DNA of 64,000 nucleotides. Origin: Chloroflexi bacterium 54-19 (GTDB lineage: Bacteria; Chloroflexota; Chloroflexia; Chloroheliales; Chloroheliaceae). Position 1 is the first letter of the stretch. The number at the start of each line of letters is the position of its first letter. The notes beneath the pieces were generated by a model. The model made no database searches, was not told where the DNA came from, and was given only the letters and a program-made list of their open reading frames with translations. Position numbers and translations under genes: made by a program. Shown here one piece after another: positions 40,736 through 48,121 of this stretch. The stretch spans positions 380,352-444,351 of the forward strand of contig MKTJ01000077.1 in assembly GCA_001898225.1 (NCBI GenBank), in the 5' to 3' direction.

Positions 40736-41421
40736 TTAAAGCCGAACCATAATTTTTTCGAGCGGTTTTTTGGAGATGTCGGGTACCTGGGCATCTCTGG
40801 ACGGGTAACCGACCGGGATAACCACAAAGGGACGCTCGTTGGCCGGGCGTTTGAGCAGTTTATTTAGAAATCCCATGGGGCTCGGTGTGTGGGTCAGGGT
40901 AACCAGCCCGGCGCTGGTGAGGGAAGCTAGCAAGAACCCGACCGCAATTCCCACCGATTCCCGCACATAGTAATTTTTTATAACATGCGGCGGGCCGTCC
41001 GGGTTTCCTCGACCCGGTAAGTTTGCTCAAAGACGACAATCAGGTAAGGGGCATCTTCAAGATGGGTCTTTATCCAATCGGTACCGAGTGGGGCGAGGGC
41101 CTCGCGCCATTCGGGGGTGATTTTTGAGGCGTAAAATTCTTTTTCTTCTTCTTCGGCAGCCTGGCGGATTTGCCGTTTAATTTCGCCGTCTTCCACCACG
41201 ACAAAAGTCCAGGGTTGCAGGTTGGCTCCGCTGGGAGCGGTCCCGGCAGCCCGGATGGCATTCTGGATTAGTTCGAACGCCACCGGGTCGGTCGAGAATT
41301 GGCGGACAGTCCGCCGTTTTTGCAACGTTGTCAAAAAGTTTTGAGAGTTCTCAAGCTGTTCTTCAGGAGATAACCGGCTAAAGTTAAGGGGCTTAAAAGG
41401 ATATTGCTTTTCTTCGGTCAT
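40736..41421 (-). pseudogene. Nitroreductase family protein, frameshifted
   Basis: Two adjacent minus-strand frames together make one complete nitroreductase (FMN-dependent NAD(P)H oxidoreductase). The first (41421-40978) has the FMN-binding RRTVRQFSTDPVAFELIQNA and GTAPSGANLQPWTFVVVEDG, and stops at TAA in ATG-TTA-TAA. The second continues in the -1 frame with KNYYVRESVGIAVGFLLASL and ends PVGYPSRDAQVPDISKKPLE. A single missing base just before 40978, in a G/C-rich stretch, explains the break. It may be a true pseudogene or a sequence error. It is the last gene of the AlkB cluster. Confidence 0.8.
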
Positions 41422-41434
41422 TAGCTTTTCCTGG

Positions 41435-41896
41435 TTAGATTTTCTTCAGTTCGCGCCACTCCCTGACCATTTTGGTATGCAGGGGATAGTGGCTGTAGGT
41501 ATCGAGCCGTAAGCGGTGCCGGAATTTAGTCTCGGTGGTAAATTCTTCCTCCGGCACGGTCTCTATATACTCCACCAGCTTCTGATGGGTAGTCTCGCAC
41601 CGTTCTAAGACTTCGGTCAGAGTAAGGTCGCGTTTCTCCACCGTCATTTTAGCATTGAAAGCGTCCAGGCCACCATACTGGACCGCGTAAAGGGGCGGCT
41701 TTTTACCTGCAAGGACTATTGGCAAATATTTCAGGGCTTCTTCTTCCCAGGTGCTGACGTGGGCTACCACATCTTTCACCGACCATAATTCGGTTACTCC
41801 CGGTCTTAGCATTTGTTCTTGGGTCAGCCCGGCAAAGGATTCCTTGAACTCGTTCCAGCGTTCATCCAGCCGGGTTAAAAGTTGCTCTCGTTTCAA
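41435..41896 (-). CDS. DinB-like/ClbS-DfsB family four-helix protein
   Basis: A 153-residue protein. The N-terminal REQLLTRLDERWNEFKESFA and LWSVKDVVAHVSTWEEEALK carry the first conserved His; the C-terminal SHYPLHTKMVREWRELKKI carries two more, in a pattern typical of metal-binding DinB-fold proteins and of ClbS/DfsB (DUF1706) self-protection proteins. ClbS hydrolyses the genotoxin colibactin, but that function cannot be assumed here. It sits 25 bp after alkB and 13 bp before the nitroreductase. Confidence 0.82.
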   Translation of the reverse strand: MKREQLLTRLDERWNEFKESFAGLTQEQMLRPGVTELWSVKDVVAHVSTWEEEALKYLPIVLAGKKPPLYAVQYGGLDAFNAKMTVEKRDLTLTEVLERCETTHQKLVEYIETVPEEEFTTETKFRHRLRLDTYSHYPLHTKMVREWRELKKI

Positions 41897-41921
41897 TCCG
41901 GTTTCCCTCGTTTCTCTTTTT

Positions 41922-42587
41922 TTAATTCACCTTGCGGAAGGTCAGGTTTATCCGTTCACCGCCAAGCTTTTCAGAAAAACCCTCTTTCAAAGGGCGGATA
42001 CCGTGATAAAAGAGGCGGGATGGGCCACCCCAGACCACCACGTCGCCATGCTTTAGCGGTAAAACCTGGGTCGGGTCGGTCCTTTTAGCCCCACCGAACA
42101 GGAAGGCCGCCGGGAGTCCCAGCGAAACCGACACAATTGGGGCGGAGAAATCTTTTTCGTCTTTGTCCTGGTGCAGGCCCATTTTCGCCCCCGGCAGGTA
42201 GCGGTTGACCAGGCAGGCATCCGGCTCGAAACGCTCGTACCCGGCTCTTTGGGCGGCCCTGGTTGCAAGGTCGAGAAATACATGGGGCATTGCGGGCCAG
42301 GGTTGGTGGCTCAGCGGGTCGAGCCGGTCGTAACGGTAGCCGGTGCGGTCGGTGACCCACCCGAATTGGCCGCAGTTGGTCATGGCGACCGACATCTGGT
42401 GCCCGCCCGGCGTGGTCATCTGCCGGAAAGGAGCTACTTCCTGTATTCTCGCCAGTTCGGCCAGCAAGGCGTCTTCAACCTCGCTGGCAAAACCAGGCAG
42501 TAAAAGGGCTCCCGGCGCGAAGACCAGTTCGGGGCGTACGTCCTCAAACATCTGGCCGTTAAAGAATGAAAAATCAGGCTGCGTCAT
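41922..42587 (-). CDS. alkB: AlkB-like DNA/RNA oxidative demethylase
   Basis: A 221-residue Fe(II)/2-oxoglutarate dioxygenase that would reverse N1-methyladenine and N3-methylcytosine damage. Motifs: the substrate-loop region MTTPGGHQMSVAMTNCGQFG, the metal triad HxD in GLHQDKDEKD with the distal His in FYHGIRPL, and the 2-oxoglutarate Arg in RINLTFRK. Length matches E. coli AlkB. Its ATG lies inside the end of the preceding oxygenase gene (14-bp overlap), so translation is coupled. Confidence 0.94.
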   Translation of the reverse strand: MTQPDFSFFNGQMFEDVRPELVFAPGALLLPGFASEVEDALLAELARIQEVAPFRQMTTPGGHQMSVAMTNCGQFGWVTDRTGYRYDRLDPLSHQPWPAMPHVFLDLATRAAQRAGYERFEPDACLVNRYLPGAKMGLHQDKDEKDFSAPIVSVSLGLPAAFLFGGAKRTDPTQVLPLKHGDVVVWGGPSRLFYHGIRPLKEGFSEKLGGERINLTFRKVN

Positions 42588-43320
42588 GGAAAATCACTCC
42601 CAGCGTGTAACGTTGGCCCGTTCGCACCCGGCTCACGCCGTGACGCAACTGGACCTGGTAGCTGCCACGGGTCCCCTGGACCGGGCGGCGATTGACCGCG
42701 AAGACCACCGCGTCCCCTCTTTTGAGCGGAACCACTTCCACCCGCGACTGCATGCGGGGCCGTTGCTCGGTCAGGATGAACTCGCCACCCTCAAAATCGA
42801 GGCCCGGCTCGGAAAGTAAAAAGGCTACCTGTAAAGGAAAAACGTGTTCGCCGTAAAGGTCCTGGTGCAGGCAGTTGTAATCCCCGGCGGTGTATTTCAA
42901 AATTAACGGGGTGGGACGGGTCTGCCCGGCCTGGCGGCAGCGTTCGATAAAGTCGGCGTGTTCGGACGGAAATTGCATTCCCTGGCGCATCGTTTCGTGC
43001 CAGCGATTGGCGATAGGGACCAACCGGGGGTACAACCGGGTGCGCAACTCCTGGATTAGTCCCGGTAAGGGATAGGAAAAATATTTGTATTCGCCCTTGC
43101 CGTAGCCGTGCCGGGCCATAATGATATGCTTGCGGAATATAGCGGGCGTGTCGTAAAGCCCGGCCAGTTCCTGGCTTTCCTCTCCCGTAAGAATGTTTTC
43201 GAGGATGGCCCAGCCGTTGGTGTCAAGACTATTTTCTACCTGCGCCCAGTCAATTACCCCTATTTTATTTGAGACAGCCTGGGTTTCCCCGGCCAGTCCT
43301 TTAGTTTCGATGGTTTCCAC
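42574..43320 (-). CDS. 2OG-Fe(II) oxygenase, prolyl-hydroxylase-like
   Basis: A 248-residue double-stranded beta-helix dioxygenase. The metal triad is HQD in YNCLHQDLYGEHVFPLQV and the distal His in LRHGVSRVRTGQRYTLGVIF, with the nearby Arg for 2-oxoglutarate. This form is distinct from AlkB and is seen next to alkB/ada-type repair genes; a role in alkylation damage is inferred from the overlap with alkB. The start is GTG at 43320, with only a weak upstream GTGGG. It is the first gene of the cluster. Confidence 0.88.
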   Translation of the reverse strand: METIETKGLAGETQAVSNKIGVIDWAQVENSLDTNGWAILENILTGEESQELAGLYDTPAIFRKHIIMARHGYGKGEYKYFSYPLPGLIQELRTRLYPRLVPIANRWHETMRQGMQFPSEHADFIERCRQAGQTRPTPLILKYTAGDYNCLHQDLYGEHVFPLQVAFLLSEPGLDFEGGEFILTEQRPRMQSRVEVVPLKRGDAVVFAVNRRPVQGTRGSYQVQLRHGVSRVRTGQRYTLGVIFHDAA

Positions 43321-43459
43321 AGCTTACCCACTTTCGTTTGAATTTTTCTTTTTTATTTAATTTTGTTACCTTTCAGTAGCTATAATATATCTTTTCGGGG
43401 GCAAAAACTGGCTGTTTTCGGACATGTAACGGCGAAAAACTGAACTCTGACCTGGTAAA

Positions 43460-43512
43460 AATAAAAAACCTCCCGGCTAAACGGCGGAAGTCCGTTATAG
43501 CTCAGGAGGTTT
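43460..43512 (-). terminator. Terminator of the cysK-rrf2 operon
   Basis: An 8-bp stem AAACCTCC/GGAGGTTT (43466-43473 with 43505-43512) with additional inner ACGG/CCGT pairing. Read leftward it ends in TTTTTTATTTTTA. Confidence 0.78.
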
Positions 43513-43543
43513 ATTTCTGGACGGGGGCACAACCCAGGATAGG

Positions 43544-43969
43544 CTAAATGTAGTACATCACCTGCTCTTGTTTGTGATTGTAACGTTCCAGGAGGTCTTC
43601 CAGGGTAACGCTACTGAGGATTTTGACCGTTTCATCCTCAACCTGTTGCCAGATGTCAATCAGGACTTTGTCAACCGGGGTGGGCTCGACCGAGTGAGCC
43701 AGCGGTGAAACGTCCCCTTCCAGTTCCCGGATGACTTCCAGCAGGGTAATTTGCTGGGGCGGGCGGGCCAGGATGTGACCGCCCTGGGGTCCGCGTAAAC
43801 TGTTTATCAACCCGGCCTTGCGCAGAGTGATAAGCAACTGGTTCAGGTAATCTTCCGGCACGCTCTGGGCTTCACCGATTTCACGGCTCCGCCTGGGACT
43901 CTGGTCGTAATGCTGCGTCATGTCGAAAAGCGCCCTTAATCCGTATTCACCTTTGCTCGAAATTTTCAT
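43544..43969 (-). CDS. Rrf2 family regulator, CymR-like
   Basis: A 141-residue winged-helix regulator. The N-terminal MKISSKGEYGLRALFDMTQH and recognition region SVPEDYLNQLLITLRKAGLI are typical. The protein has no cysteine at all, so it cannot bind an Fe-S cluster as IscR or NsrR do. This resembles CymR, which controls cysteine metabolism and in Bacillus and Staphylococcus works through a complex with CysK. It is co-transcribed with cysK (33-bp gap), which supports a cysteine-responsive role. Confidence 0.88.
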   Translation of the reverse strand: MKISSKGEYGLRALFDMTQHYDQSPRRSREIGEAQSVPEDYLNQLLITLRKAGLINSLRGPQGGHILARPPQQITLLEVIRELEGDVSPLAHSVEPTPVDKVLIDIWQQVEDETVKILSSVTLEDLLERYNHKQEQVMYYI

Positions 43970-44002
43970 TGGCTTAATACCTTCCCGGTTGAAAAACTCT
44001 GT

Positions 44003-45001
44003 CTAGCTCAATTGAAGTTGTTCGCGGATGTCGGCAAACAAGACCGTGCTGAGATAGCGTTCGCCAGTATCCGGCAGTACTACCACGATATTTTTACCGG
44101 CGTTTTCGGGCCGCTTGGCAACCTGGATGGCCGCGTAGGCGGCAGCCCCACAACTGATACCGACTAACAACCCTTCCTGGCGCATAATGGCGCGGGCCGT
44201 TTCAATCGCCTGTTCGTTGGTCACCTGGAAGATTTCGTCTACCAGGCTCTTATCCAGCACATCGGGCACGAACCCGGCGCCTATCCCCTGGATTTTGTGA
44301 GGCGAGGGTTTGCCGCCACTCAGGACCGGGCTGGCCGTAGGTTCGACCGCAACCACCTTTAAGCTCGGCTTGAGGCCCTTGATAACCTGGGCCGTACCGG
44401 TAAGGGTGCCGCCGGTCCCTACCCCGCCGACCAGAATATCAATATCACCATCGGTATCATCCCAGATTTCCAGGGCGGTCGTATTGCGGTGGATTTCGGG
44501 GTTGGCCGGGTTTTTGAATTGCTGGGGTATCCAGGAGTTGGGGGTTGCCGCCAGGATTTCCTCGGCCTTGCGAATGGCTCCCGGCATCCCTTCCGCGCCA
44601 GGCGTCAGCACCAGGTCGGCTCCATATCCTTTCAGCAGCATCCGGCGCTCAATACTCATCGTGTCGGGCATAACCAGGGTCAATTTGTAACCTTTGACCG
44701 CCGATACCCAGGCCAGCGCGATACCGGTGTTGCCGCTGGTCGGCTCGACGATAAGGGTGTCTTTGTTCAAAACGCCCCGTCTTTCGGCGTCTTCAATCAT
44801 GCCGACCCCGATGCGGCATTTCACGGAGAAACCGGGGTTATAGGATTCCAACTTGGCGATTACGTTTGCAACGGCCCCTTCGGTGACTTTGTTAAGGCGG
44901 ACCAGGGGGGTGTTGCCCATCAGTTCAACCGCGTTATTCGCGATTTTTGGCCGGAAGCGGCGTCTTTCTTTGGCAGCTTTGCCTTCATCAGTTTGAATCA
45001 T
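44003..45001 (-). CDS. cysK: Cysteine synthase A (O-acetylserine sulfhydrylase)
   Basis: A 332-residue PLP enzyme that makes cysteine from O-acetylserine and sulfide. Motifs: LMGNTPLVRLNKVTEGAVAN, the Schiff-base Lys in NPGFSVKCRIGVGMIEDAER, the substrate loop VEPTSGNTGIALAW, MSIERRMLLKGYGADLVLTP, the phosphate-binding GGVGTGGTLTG, and LVGISCGAAAYAA. It has an N-terminal extension of about 20 residues. It is first in an operon with a CymR-like regulator and has a perfect consensus promoter. Confidence 0.96.
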   Translation of the reverse strand: MIQTDEGKAAKERRRFRPKIANNAVELMGNTPLVRLNKVTEGAVANVIAKLESYNPGFSVKCRIGVGMIEDAERRGVLNKDTLIVEPTSGNTGIALAWVSAVKGYKLTLVMPDTMSIERRMLLKGYGADLVLTPGAEGMPGAIRKAEEILAATPNSWIPQQFKNPANPEIHRNTTALEIWDDTDGDIDILVGGVGTGGTLTGTAQVIKGLKPSLKVVAVEPTASPVLSGGKPSPHKIQGIGAGFVPDVLDKSLVDEIFQVTNEQAIETARAIMRQEGLLVGISCGAAAYAAIQVAKRPENAGKNIVVVLPDTGERYLSTVLFADIREQLQLS

Positions 45002-45100
45002 TGTGTGTCTCCCAATTACTTTGAAAGTCTTTTTAGCCTTTTCTAAGTGTTACCAGAAAAAACAAAGAGAATCTGGATAAACATTATTGTATTAATTTAG

Positions 45101-45137
45101 ATTATAAAAATGTTTATTAACTTTGTCAATAAACATT
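45101..45137 (-). promoter_or_regulatory. Consensus promoter of cysK with 10-bp inverted repeat
   Basis: On the minus strand: TTGACA (45129-45124), a 17-bp spacer, TATAAT (45106-45101), a perfect sigma-70 promoter. A perfect inverted repeat AATGTTTATT-N9-AATAAACATT (45109-45118 and 45128-45137) spans the spacer and -35. Such a strong promoter with an overlapping palindrome implies repression, most likely by the Rrf2 protein of the same operon. Confidence 0.85.
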
Positions 45138-45176
45138 GCCTTATTATAATCCTTTTTACCATCGGATAAAAGGGCA

Positions 45177-45256
45177 TAAAAAAAGAACCTTTCCTTCTGC
45201 CCAGGAACCACTCTCAGATTTTAGAGATGGAACGTGGAACAAAGGGAAAAGGTTCT
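45177..45256 (-). terminator. Putative terminator of the MFS transporter gene
   Basis: Inverted repeat AGAACCTTTCC (45184-45194) with GGAAAAGGTTCT (45245-45256), one extra base. Read leftward it ends in a T7 run. The loop is long, so confidence is moderate. Confidence 0.5.
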
Positions 45257-45265
45257 CGGAAAAGT

Positions 45266-46681
45266 TTAGCGTTTTACGGCGTCGGAAAACCCGTGGAAAA
45301 AGAACATCGAGATAACCCGCAAAACCCCTGAGGCTAGGAACATTATCTGGATTGCCCCCATTTCAAAGCCAAATATTGGAACCGCCGTCGAAGCTATCCA
45401 GCCAATCACGATACCGGCCAGGAAAGGCCCAATCGCGGTTGCCACGCTGCTGACCGCCGTAAAAACGCTGATGTAACCGACATTCCCGGTCCCGGTCGGT
45501 AGCAGGTTCATTAGCAGGTTACCCGCCGCCAGGTTGAACCCGGAGTCAATCGCCAGCGAGATAAACAGGAACAGCAACGGCCAGAACGGGTTGCCAGGGA
45601 CCACGAAGGCCCACAAAACAACATAAGCGATTTTGGCCCAGCTTGTCCAGAAAAGGACCGGGCTGTTACCATATTTTTCCAGCACCCGCCCCCATAACGG
45701 AAAGACTACCAGCCCGGCCAGCGCCCCCACGTTTTGCAGGAAGAAAAGCTCGGTAAAACTCATTTTGAGATTTTCGAGCATGTAGACCGTGTAATAAGGC
45801 ACGACCGTGCCTATCGCAAAGAGTTGGACCGACCGGAAAATCAGGTATTTTCGGAGGGCCACCATTGCCCAGGTCGAGCGTAGGCTTTCCTTGAAACTGG
45901 GCCGCTCCGCCGGGTGAGGCTCGTTTTTAAGGTCGGGGGTGCGGTGGAGTAACCAGGTTGTTGTTAACCCCATCACCGCCGCGATGGCAAACAGGACCAC
46001 GTAGGCTCCAGGGTTGGTCCGGTGCCCGGTCGCGGTTGCCGCCGGTTCGGTCCACCAGTCGAGGAAAAAGCCGGTAAAAAGGGCCGCCACCAGGCCGACC
46101 ATGCCGACCAGGGTAGCGCGTTTGGCAAAGTAGGTCGCCCGCTGTTCAATCGGCACGACCGTCATGGCCCAGCTAAGCCAGGAGGTACTGCCTATCGCCG
46201 TCAACCCTGAATAGATCGTTAACTGTAGCAGGAACAAAATTAACCAGAGCCCGGCTAAATTCGGCCCGTACCACGCCCCCAACCCGATGATAGTCAGGGG
46301 GATGAGGGATGCCCGCGCCGAACCCATCGTCAAAACCGTGAGCTTTTTGCGGTTCCCCACCTTAGAGATAAACTGGGGTGTCCACAACTGTAAAATGGTG
46401 GAAAACAGGGGTAAGGCTGTTATTAAGCCGATAATAAAAACGTCCGCCCCCATATATAACGCGAAGGCGGTCAGGACTGCGCCACCCGGCACAATCGAGT
46501 TGTTCATTATCGAGAAGAGCATCCCTTCGTGGACCATGCGCTTCTGGCCTTCCTGTCTTTCCGCGAAGGTCAACTCCGGCGTTGGTGGCAGGGGGAGGAA
46601 AGGTATAGGTTTATTTTCAGTTTGAGCAGGCACCGGGTTTTTGGCCCGGGATTTCTTTTCTCTCTCAGCAAAAATTGGCAT
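45266..46681 (-). CDS. MFS transporter
   Basis: A 471-residue major facilitator with about twelve membrane helices and a cytoplasmic N-terminal tail of ~55 residues rich in Pro and Lys. The first helices start around GMLFSIMNNSIVPGGAVLTA. The loop between helices 2 and 3 has WTPQFISKVGNRKKLTV, and WLSWAMTVVPIEQRATYFAK is a conserved loop of this branch. ATG at 46681 is preferred, with AGTGGTGAT upstream; GTG at 46696 is possible. Substrate unknown. Confidence 0.85.
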   Translation of the reverse strand: MPIFAEREKKSRAKNPVPAQTENKPIPFLPLPPTPELTFAERQEGQKRMVHEGMLFSIMNNSIVPGGAVLTAFALYMGADVFIIGLITALPLFSTILQLWTPQFISKVGNRKKLTVLTMGSARASLIPLTIIGLGAWYGPNLAGLWLILFLLQLTIYSGLTAIGSTSWLSWAMTVVPIEQRATYFAKRATLVGMVGLVAALFTGFFLDWWTEPAATATGHRTNPGAYVVLFAIAAVMGLTTTWLLHRTPDLKNEPHPAERPSFKESLRSTWAMVALRKYLIFRSVQLFAIGTVVPYYTVYMLENLKMSFTELFFLQNVGALAGLVVFPLWGRVLEKYGNSPVLFWTSWAKIAYVVLWAFVVPGNPFWPLLFLFISLAIDSGFNLAAGNLLMNLLPTGTGNVGYISVFTAVSSVATAIGPFLAGIVIGWIASTAVPIFGFEMGAIQIMFLASGVLRVISMFFFHGFSDAVKR

Positions 46682-46901
46682 AAAAAATATCACCACTTAT
46701 AACATCATAAATTAAAACGTTCTAGAGGCACCCTTGCCTGTTTTGTTCTCTCTTACTCCCACAGTAAAAATCCCACCTGCGTATAGCTTAACAGGGGGCT
46801 TCTATATAAATAACGTCCCGTCTGTGCAAAGGTTACGCTTTTCACAACTCTGTTTTCAGCTAATTTTACCAGAATTTATAGCCATGTAAATCGTCACCTG
46901 G

Positions 46902-46929
46902 TTGACTCTTTTTTGAAAAATGTTACCCT
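46902..46929 (+). promoter_or_regulatory. Promoter of the metallo-hydrolase gene
   Basis: TTGACT (46902-46907), a 16-bp spacer ending in TGT, and TACCCT (46924-46929), an extended -10 type. It lies about 70 bp before the start codon. Confidence 0.55.
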
Positions 46930-47001
46930 AAAGTCTGTCCGAGCGGATTTCTTTTTAGACAGGGGAAGCAGTAAATTGTCTGGTTGCGGGGTGTAAATTT
47001 A

Positions 47002-48015
47002 ATGGCTGATACGCTTGTTACCGAGGTCGCGGAGAATTTATTCCGCATCCGTCTACCGATGCCTTTTGGCCTCGACCATATCAACGTTTACCTGCTCAAA
47101 GAGCCGGACGGAGTGGTCCTGGTAGATTGCGGCCTCGATATGCCCGAAAGCCATCAAAAGCTGGACGAAGGGCTGGCCCAACTGGGCCTTTCACCCGACC
47201 GGCTAACCGATATTTTCGTGACCCATGCCCACCCCGACCATATCGGTCAACTTGAACGGCTGCGCCGCCTGGCTCCCGGAGCGCATCTTTACCTGCACCG
47301 CCGCGAATACCAGCCCCTGCAAGAACGGCTGACCGACCAGACCGGGGTAACCCACCGCATGTCCAACTGGCTCGAACGAAACGGCGTTACCCAGCTTTCC
47401 GGCGGTATGGCCGGGTCCGGGGTGAATTATTTACCGGAAATTCACCCTGGCGACCGGTTGCTGGCCGGGGGTGAGTCCTTCCGGTTTGATAAGCCGAGCC
47501 TTGCTAACCCCACGACCCAGGACCGGATACAGGGCGCATGGGAGGTTTTCTGGACACCAGGCCATACCGCCGGACATTACGTCCTTTACAACCGGGACCG
47601 CCGCCTGCTTCTTTCCGGCGATCACCTGCTCGGTTCGATAAGCAGCAATATCGGAAAGTACCCCGGCTCGACCGACGACCCCCTGGGCGATTTTATCGCC
47701 AGCCTCGAACAAATTCGCCATCTCGATATTGGCGAAGTCCTGCCGGCTCACGGCCCGACCTTTAGCAATTACCTGGAGCGGATTGATGACCTGGAAGACC
47801 ACCACCAGGTCCGCCTGGGAAGAATTTATGCCGCCCTTGAAGGCGGTCCCCGGACGGCGGCCCAGGTAGTTGAAACAATCTGGGGCGACCGGGCGAGAGG
47901 TTTTCACCGTATCCTGGCGCTGGGTGAAGCCCTGTCGCATCTTGAAAGGTTGCGACTGGAAGGCCGGGTTGTGGCCGAGGAGACTTCCGACCGGGTCTGG
48001 TTCAGGGCCGCTTAA
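47002..48015 (+). CDS. MBL-fold metallo-hydrolase with C-terminal winged helix
   Basis: A 337-residue metallo-beta-lactamase-fold hydrolase. The zinc motif HxHxDH is in FVTHAHPDHIGQLERLR. Further ligands: the HTAGHYVLY region, the LLLSGDHLLGSI Asp, and EVLPAHGPTF. The last ~70 residues (HHQVRLGRIYAALEGGPRTA to LEGRVVAEE) form a winged helix as in LACTB2-like proteins. ATG at 47002 follows GGGGTG by 8 nt; a TTG 18 bp earlier is less likely. Substrate unknown; thioesterase, lactonase or RNase-like activities occur in the family. Confidence 0.9.
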   Translation: MADTLVTEVAENLFRIRLPMPFGLDHINVYLLKEPDGVVLVDCGLDMPESHQKLDEGLAQLGLSPDRLTDIFVTHAHPDHIGQLERLRRLAPGAHLYLHRREYQPLQERLTDQTGVTHRMSNWLERNGVTQLSGGMAGSGVNYLPEIHPGDRLLAGGESFRFDKPSLANPTTQDRIQGAWEVFWTPGHTAGHYVLYNRDRRLLLSGDHLLGSISSNIGKYPGSTDDPLGDFIASLEQIRHLDIGEVLPAHGPTFSNYLERIDDLEDHHQVRLGRIYAALEGGPRTAAQVVETIWGDRARGFHRILALGEALSHLERLRLEGRVVAEETSDRVWFRAA

Positions 48016-48050
48016 TCATTTAATGGCGTTTCACCAAGCCTGCCTAGCGG

Positions 48051-48095
48051 AAAGCCCGCCTGTGAGGAGTTTCTCCCTCTACAGGCGGGCCTTTG
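48051..48095 (+). terminator. Terminator after the metallo-hydrolase gene
   Basis: A 10-bp GC-rich stem GCCCGCCTGT/ACAGGCGGGC (48054-48063 with 48081-48090), followed by CTTTGGTTT. It lies between convergent genes and may serve both. Confidence 0.7.
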
Positions 48096-48121
48096 GTTTA
48101 AGGGGTCAGTGACCTAAGAAC

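Noticed and set aside
40960..40995. Programmed -1 frameshift in the nitroreductase gene
   Set aside because: The A6 run lies after the stop codon of the first frame and no slippery heptamer with a following structure precedes it, so mutation or sequence error is simpler.
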